NCBI RefSeq assembly: GCF_023078275.1
Contig: NC_062991.1
Location: forward strand, 2,046,001-2,110,000
Source of the DNA: Leguminivora glycinivorella
Lineage: Eukaryota; Arthropoda; Insecta; Lepidoptera; Tortricidae
Reading direction: 5' to 3'
DNA length: 64,000 nucleotides
The position numbers were made by a program, and so were the translations under genes. Positions 61,165 through 64,000 of the stretch are shown here, piece after piece. Numbering within the stretch: position 1 is the first letter of the stretch; every line of letters starts with the position of its first letter. The notes beneath the pieces are model-generated. The model was given only the letters and a program-made list of their open reading frames with translations. It ran no database searches and was not told the DNA's origin.

Positions 61165-61253
61165 TACCTGGTTCCTCTTCAACTGTTGTTTGATTTTTTT
61201 TTATTTTGGCGTTAGCTAAAGGAAACCCCCCATAAAATTAAATATCGTAACAG

Positions 61254-61272
61254 TGTCAGCCCAACGTGTGGC
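61254..61272 (+). other. Probable primer-binding site
   Basis: TGTCAGCCCAACGTGTGG resembles the tRNA-Lys type site (TGGCGCCCAACGTGGGG) with two inserted bases and changes at the 5' side. Position directly after the inferred LTR end supports both calls. Confidence 0.5.
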
Positions 61273-63259
61273 GTTATATCAGCGAGCCTCTTTAGTCACA
61301 TTGTTAGCTAGAGGAATTTCTGGTAGAAACGGTGCGGCTTGTATAATTGTAATTAAGTAGGTACTTTTGTTTTTTTTAATTCTAAGTAATTGTGTGTCAT
61401 TGTAGCTGCAAGTACCTCTTAATAGTTGTGCGGAATTATTTCCGATAATATTTTCAGTGTTTGGAAAGATAGTTTTTTTTTAAATACTTACTACTAATTA
61501 CATACATTACTATTTGTATAAATAATTTTATTCTTTTATGGGTTACCGGGACCCAGTGTGGAGTTGTAACAATTTTATTTCTATTTTTTTTTTATATTTA
61601 GAGATTGTATGCATTTTGGGTAACCATAACTAAGGTGCCTTAATGTTAACGGACGGTTGTGTAAAGAAAAAGTGTTACGTTTTAAATTTAAAAGTTGATA
61701 ATGTTATTATTCTCCCTTCGTGGGAGGTTACAGTAATTATTAGTAGCGGTTATAATTTATTACATAAATATGAGTTTGAATATCATGTGGCAATGGCCAC
61801 CTTACTATAAATATTTCGGTAATTACTTACAGTGTTTAAAATTTGCATGTACTATTTACTGTATCATTTGATACAGGATGTCTTTTCATATTGGACTGTG
61901 GAGACTTCAAATATATAAATTTTTTTTTTTACTTTGAAACATTATGGTTAACGTTGGATGTTGAATAGTTAGAAAAGGTGCATCGTTTTGAGATGGACAG
62001 TTATGCAGAGGTGTTAAACCTTATAATTTAAGTTAACTTTATTAAAATTTTATTCCCTTAGGGAAAGTTTTTGTACTTATAAGTAGGTAGCTAAATAAGT
62101 ATGCACCTCATGATAAGTGTAATGGGGGAACAACGTCGGTCAGCGGAGCATTTTTTTTTTTAATATTATTTTCTGGCGGAGATTTAAATTTAAAATAAAA
62201 TTAATATTATGTTATTACTAATGGGTGGTGCAGTGTGTGTATAGTCAGGCACATTTATTGCTGAGGCGTTTCTTAACTTTTTTTTTATTCATAAAATATA
62301 AAGTTGAATCTTATCTTGAGTTCAAAGGCCAAATAAACTGAGAGTTATTTGGTACTTATTTCTTTTGCTTTTTCCCTTTTTCTCGACTTAAATCGAGATT
62401 ATTTTTTTACCTTTAGCGACGTTTACGAAGTAGTCGGTTACTTGCTTACCAGTTTATCGGTGATTGTGTTGTGTGTTTGTCTCGATGGAGGCAGGCGTTT
62501 TTCCTTTTATGTGTTGTGAGTGGGAGTTCTTACGTTGTGTCCAGATGGTACGGTTACGTCTGTACACAAACGTATTACCTTTTGATGTTTGGTGGTGAGT
62601 GAACGATTTAAAAGTTCTCTTCACGTAGTTTTCTGGGTGCTGGCGTTTTAAACCAGCATTCCAGCTTCACTGGCTGGTCGGATTCTTGCGGATTTAAACG
62701 GAGAATTCTTAATAGCAGTGTTGTACCCTTGTTGACGCTTTGCGGTATGGCTTAAATCATATGCGTGAACGTTGACGTTCTTTTGTGTTGTCGGACCGAC
62801 AGACTTGCGTCGCCTGAGACGTGGTTTGTACAGTCAACCTTTGTATGTCTTATGTTGTGTCGAAACGTTCCGTCCTGTGTCGTAGATAGACGCAGCCGGT
62901 AGATACGCTTCGTTGTCCTGGTGTTATTGTCTGATTTTCGTATTCTTAGCTGTCACCGATATTAGTTAGGGAAATTTCATTTAGCTATAAGCCGTCTTCC
63001 GTTATATCGCTTGGACGTACAGCCCGCTGTCTGGTACAGCTCGCTGTGCCGCCAAGAAATATAGACGATGCGACGTTTTGTAGTAATTTACTTAAAAAAA
63101 AAAAAGGTATTCTTATCTGGTTTAGTGCGTGGGTTCGATTTTGATGGTTTTTTTTATTATCGATTTTAGATTTCGAGTTGTAGCTGTTATATTACCGATA
63201 TTTCCTGTAGTTGGAGCTGGAGACCAGCTCAAAATTTTGCCTACGTCAAAATTTTCTCT
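61273..63259. other. Non-coding interior of the LTR element
   Basis: About 2 kb, T-rich on this strand at first and then GT-rich (about 62400-63060: GTTGTGTGTTTGTC, TTACGTTGTGTCC). No frame over 60 codons and no gag, protease, reverse transcriptase or integrase remnant. The part near 62400-63060 may hold packaging or structural signals (inference). Confidence 0.75.
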
Positions 63260-63270
63260 GGGGAAGGGAG
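63260..63270 (+). other. Polypurine tract
   Basis: GGGGAAGGGAG, 3 bp before the start of the 3' LTR; the expected plus-strand priming site. Confidence 0.85.
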
Positions 63271-63273
63271 TAT

Positions 63274-64000
63274 TGTAACAATAAAATTTCATTCTCCTTA
63301 ATAAAGTAATAAATTTAAGAATGCAAGGCGTAGGTTACGCCTTCTACCGCCCTCTGTCGGAAATCGGCAGGAAGTCATCGACCGTGAGCTGTCTGATCCT
63401 GGATCGGCCTTCCTCGCCATCTAGCGTGGGATAGCTGCACTCTTGTATTCCTCTATGGACTTACGTGGATCATAGTTGCCATTTTGAAAAATAGAAGTAA
63501 ATCGTCATCGGGCGTTTGCCTTCCTTCCTTTTATTCGTAACCAGACTTAATTATGGGTTTTTTTTTTAAGCTCCGCGTTAATCGCGAAGAGTTTAGTATT
63601 ATATTTTATTGTTGACTTAATTTCCATTGAACGTCCGGAGCCGGCTGTTTGCGGTGCGAGCCGATTTAGGCTTGGCAACACTAGTCCCGTCCAAAATGGC
63701 GAATGAGATGGGATTTCTTTTTGCCGGAGAGAGAGTTGAAGGGATATCGTTGGCCCAAGCTAAAATCGGGCGCAATCGCCCGTTTGAGTGAGTTTCAATA
63801 GTGATTCGGTTGTGTATTTCTTTTTAGTTGGTTAGTTTCTAACGAAGCGTTGCATATTTTCCAGCCCCGGAATCGGACGTGAATAAAACCATGTTCTGAT
63901 GGTGATAGGCGACGCCCAGCGTGCCCGGATGTCGAAATAGGTGCAATTTTGCCCTCTGCTGGCCCTTTCTCCATCAACGGTAAGTCATACATTTTTTAAA
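63274..64000 (+). repeat. 3' LTR, cut by the window end
   Basis: Matches 59829-60554 with one T-run length difference. Only about half of the inferred 1.42 kb is in the window. Confidence 0.95.

Larger units (their letters stand above)
59829..61252 (+). repeat. 5' LTR
   Basis: About 1.42 kb, TGTAAC..to ATCGTAACA (TG..CA). The start is certain from the second copy. The end is inferred from the primer-binding-like site right after it, because the window stops before the second repeat ends. Contains a TATAAA at 60680, an AATAAA at 61159 and a 31-codon frame at 60250. GC-rich blocks at 60660-60880. Confidence 0.8.
59829..64000 (+). mobile_element. Non-coding LTR retrotransposon (LARD-like), runs off the window
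   Basis: Direct long repeats start TGTAACAATAAAATTTC at 59829 and 63274. Over the 726 bp visible in both, the only difference I found is one T in a T run (near 60115/63560). A primer-binding-like site follows the first repeat, and a polypurine tract precedes the second. The ~2 kb between contain no gag or pol. A large non-autonomous LTR element that depends on another element's proteins. Near identity of the repeats indicates a very recent insertion, though LTR gene conversion is also possible. Confidence 0.93.

Noticed and set aside
1..64000. Bacterial origin or operons
   Set aside because: No ribosome-binding sites with tight gene packing, many SINEs, LINEs, poly(A) tails and splice-like signals; plainly eukaryotic.

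Overview
The window looks like a gene-poor, AT-rich stretch of an insect nuclear genome, almost certainly a moth or butterfly (Lepidoptera). The reason is the set of interspersed repeats: a HaSE-like tRNA-type SINE in six copies, MITEs carrying (GTCY)n microsatellites in five copies, TTAA-flanked and TA-flanked inverted-repeat elements, and many LINE 3' ends that I recognise from lepidopteran sequence. I found no convincing host protein gene and no intact tRNA or rRNA gene. Every long open frame that I can identify belongs to a retrotransposon. Family assignments rest on memory and on comparison of copies inside the window, not on a search. Stretches listed as 'nothing' are those in which I saw no gene and no repeat.

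For reference I letter the dispersed families. A = tRNA-like SINE with box GGTTCGAATCCCGGTAAGG. B = HaSE-like SINE. C = MITE-like repeat with (GTCY)n. D = repeat with TTTCACGGCAAAACGG. E = repeat with GTAGCTCCCGAAC. F = SINE ending CAGGCGTGATTGTATG. G = TA-flanked MITE starting CAGAGTGGGGCC. H = LINE 3' end with ACTACGTCGGTGGCAAAC. I, J, K = two-copy repeats. L = LINE 3' ends with AGATCGCT..AGCGAT. M and N = tRNA-like SINE heads. O = short box ATTGGCGCGACGGAGC.

Layout. 0-2.5 kb: SINE and LINE ends, with a poly(A) LINE inserted into a family E copy. 2.5-6.1 kb: a 3.57-kb element with CACTGAAAGAAAT inverted ends and TA flanks, holding a ~470-bp near-perfect hairpin. 6.2-7.0 kb: a ~195-bp tandem repeat. 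12.7-13.2 kb: a MITE split by a SINE. 13.85-15.18 kb: a TTAA-flanked element whose two ends carry ten copies of a palindrome centred on CTATAG. 15-27 kb: SINEs, MITEs and two MITEs lying end to end at 22.2-22.75 kb. 27.3-31.0 kb: a 3.68-kb element with inverted ends, ACA duplication, CTTATAA-rich ends and a 3 x 120-bp tandem. 31-42 kb: mixed repeats, including a MITE sitting at the centre of another palindrome at 37.2-37.6 kb. 42.9-46.7 kb: a Ty1/copia element with a 1,179-codon open frame from which the integrase core is missing. 50.6-52.2 kb: a LINE reverse transcriptase joined to a SINE. 53-59 kb: repeats, including a LINE fragment split by a family C element. 59.8 kb to the end: an LTR retrotransposon with nearly identical long repeats and no coding capacity; the second repeat runs off the window.

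The parts do not form a pathway. The window records successive mobile-element insertions: nesting with duplicated targets can be read directly at 1.3, 12.96, 24.33, 37.2 and 58.0 kb. The best candidates for something undescribed are the TTAA element with its palindrome array (13.85-15.18 kb) and the two 3.6-kb terminal-repeat elements with no recognisable transposase.
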